This document shows, one piece after another, positions 5,651 through 6,514 of a stretch of DNA of 6,514 bases. How positions within the stretch are numbered: the stretch's first letter is position 1; the number at the start of each line of letters is the position of its first letter. A program made the translations under genes and the position numbers. This stretch comes from Chitinophaga pinensis. GTDB taxonomy: Bacteria; Bacteroidota; Bacteroidia; AKYH767-A; OLB10. The notes below the pieces were generated by a model. It did not search any database. It saw only the letters and a list, made by a program, of their open reading frames with translations, and was not told the origin of the DNA. Location of the stretch: positions 1-6,514 of the forward strand of contig CAMBYJ010000100.1 of NCBI GenBank assembly GCA_945872015.1, given 5' to 3'.

Positions 5651-6424
5651 TCACATAAAAAGCGCGGTATAAACTCTTTTAAAATATTGCGTGATCTTGC
5701 TCGCAGGTTTTAAGAAGCGCGTAAATATGCCTGGCTTTATCCCATTTAATTTCCAAGCCATCTTATCTTCAATGTTTGCTTTTAAACGTACAAAGAAACT
5801 AACATTGCTTGCACCACCCATTCTCATTTTTACAACTACCTTTGGTAAGTAAGCCAGCTTTATTTTATTCTTATGAATCATGCGCAGCATCAATTCATAA
5901 TCTGCTGATAAACGGAGCGTTGTATTAAAGCCTCCAAAGCGCTCGTAACATTCTTTTCTTACAAAAAATGTTGGGTGAGGAGGCATCCAACCACTTAAAA
6001 AATCACCTTCTTCGTAATCGCCCGACTCCCACGTTCTGGTTACTTTATTAATATCTGTTCTATCAACAAAAACTAAGTCGGCATATACACCGTCTGCACC
6101 AGCATTATTTTTAAAGGTCTCTACAATATCGCTAATCACATGATTCGATGCATATAAATCATCCGAATGTAACATGCCAACAATTTCGCCTGTAGCTAAA
6201 GCAATTCCTTTATTCAAGGCATCGTATAAGCCCTTGTCTTTTTCAGAAACAACTTTCGTGATTTTGTCTTTGTATTTATCTACAATTTGTAGGGTGTTAT
6301 CTTTCGATTTCCCATCAATTATCAAGTATTCAATATTGGGGTAATCTTGATTAACAACAGACTGTAACGTATCTTCTACAGTTGCAGCGCTGTTATAGGT
6401 AATGGTAATAATTGATACTTTCAT
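5651..6424 (-). CDS. Glycosyltransferase family 2 (WcaA-like)
   Basis: A 257-residue cytoplasmic glycosyltransferase of GT-A fold that should transfer a sugar from a nucleotide-sugar donor during surface polysaccharide synthesis. Motifs: N-terminal VSIITITYNSAATVEDTLQS (3-22); donor-binding EYLIIDGKSKDNT (32-44); SEKDKGLYDALNKGI (60-74); the metal-binding DxD-like triad in MLHSDD (S87-D88-D89); the acceptor-side segment GWMPPHPTFFVRKECY (145-160); and the catalytic-region SADYELMLRM (173-182). The C-terminal tail (about 205-257) is basic, with no clear transmembrane helix. The length is typical for this group. The ATG at 6424 gives the expected MKVSIITITYN start. An upstream gene on the same strand ends 13 bases before it, so the two form an operon in a polysaccharide locus. 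Donor and acceptor sugars cannot be told from the sequence. Confidence 0.93.
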   Translation of the reverse strand: MKVSIITITYNSAATVEDTLQSVVNQDYPNIEYLIIDGKSKDNTLQIVDKYKDKITKVVSEKDKGLYDALNKGIALATGEIVGMLHSDDLYASNHVISDIVETFKNNAGADGVYADLVFVDRTDINKVTRTWESGDYEEGDFLSGWMPPHPTFFVRKECYERFGGFNTTLRLSADYELMLRMIHKNKIKLAYLPKVVVKMRMGGASNVSFFVRLKANIEDKMAWKLNGIKPGIFTRFLKPASKITQYFKRVYTALFM

Positions 6425-6437
6425 CGCGTTGGTTTGA

Positions 6438-6514
6438 TTATAAAATGACCCGTTCTCTGACTTTTTGAGCAGGGTTGCCCTTATACATCGTATAGGCCTC
6501 TAAGGTTTCAGTTG
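6438..6514 (-). CDS. Probable WcaF-type sugar O-acetyltransferase, C-terminal end (partial)
   Basis: Only the last 24 codons are in the window; the gene enters from the right edge and ends at a TAA (6440-6438). The peptide TETLEAYTMYKGNPAQKVRERV carries the [YKA]GNPA-x-x-[VI]-[RK]-x-R signature that closes left-handed beta-helix (hexapeptide repeat) acyltransferases, and looks most like WcaF-type colanic acid O-acetyltransferases. Such enzymes transfer an acetyl group from acetyl-CoA to a sugar. It lies 13 bases upstream of the glycosyltransferase on the same strand, which fits a surface polysaccharide cluster. The fragment is short, so another hexapeptide transferase is possible. The other two reading frames on this strand contain early stops. 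Confidence 0.6.
   Translation of the reverse strand, partial: TETLEAYTMYKGNPAQKVRERVIL

Noticed and set aside
1..6514. CRISPR arrays, insertion sequences, tRNA or rRNA genes, or integration sites
   Set aside because: No regularly spaced repeats, transposase-like genes, terminal inverted repeats or RNA-gene signatures were seen; nearly all of the window is ordinary coding sequence.

Overview
The window looks like chromosomal DNA from a member of the Bacteroidota. It is AT-rich. It carries a LytS/LytTR-type two-component pair with a Y_Y_Y sensor end, a C-terminal domain typical of type IX secretion (T9SS) cargo, a DUF5777-type beta-barrel, and start codons without strong Shine-Dalgarno sequences. 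I cannot assign a genus from sequence alone.

Layout. (1) Positions 1-1569 hold the 3' part of a membrane sensor histidine kinase and its LytTR response regulator, overlapping by 26 bases. (2) After a 99-base gap, six genes on the + strand run from 1669 to 5586 with gaps of only 3 to 27 bases and no visible internal terminator. They encode a lipoprotein with two c-type heme motifs, a lipoprotein with one heme motif, a membrane-anchored OB-fold (tRNA_anti-like) protein, a secreted choice-of-anchor V protein with one CXXCH motif and a T9SS tail, a secreted YceI-family protein, and a DUF5777-family outer-membrane beta-barrel. (3) A strong, nearly symmetrical hairpin at 5603-5638 separates this operon from a convergent pair on the - strand: a GT2 glycosyltransferase and, at the right edge, the last 24 codons of what looks like a WcaF-type sugar O-acetyltransferase.

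How it fits together. Every product of the central operon is predicted to act outside the cytoplasm. Three of the six carry in total four CX2CH/CX4CH heme-attachment motifs, and a fourth is a predicted outer-membrane barrel. The most economical hypothesis is an envelope-located redox or heme module, with heme lipoproteins, a cell-surface heme protein and a barrel together at the outer membrane, possibly controlled by the adjacent two-component system. The individual families are recognisable. The function of the set is inference, because neither DUF5777 nor choice-of-anchor V has a role I can state with confidence. The - strand pair belongs to a separate surface-polysaccharide locus that continues beyond the right edge.
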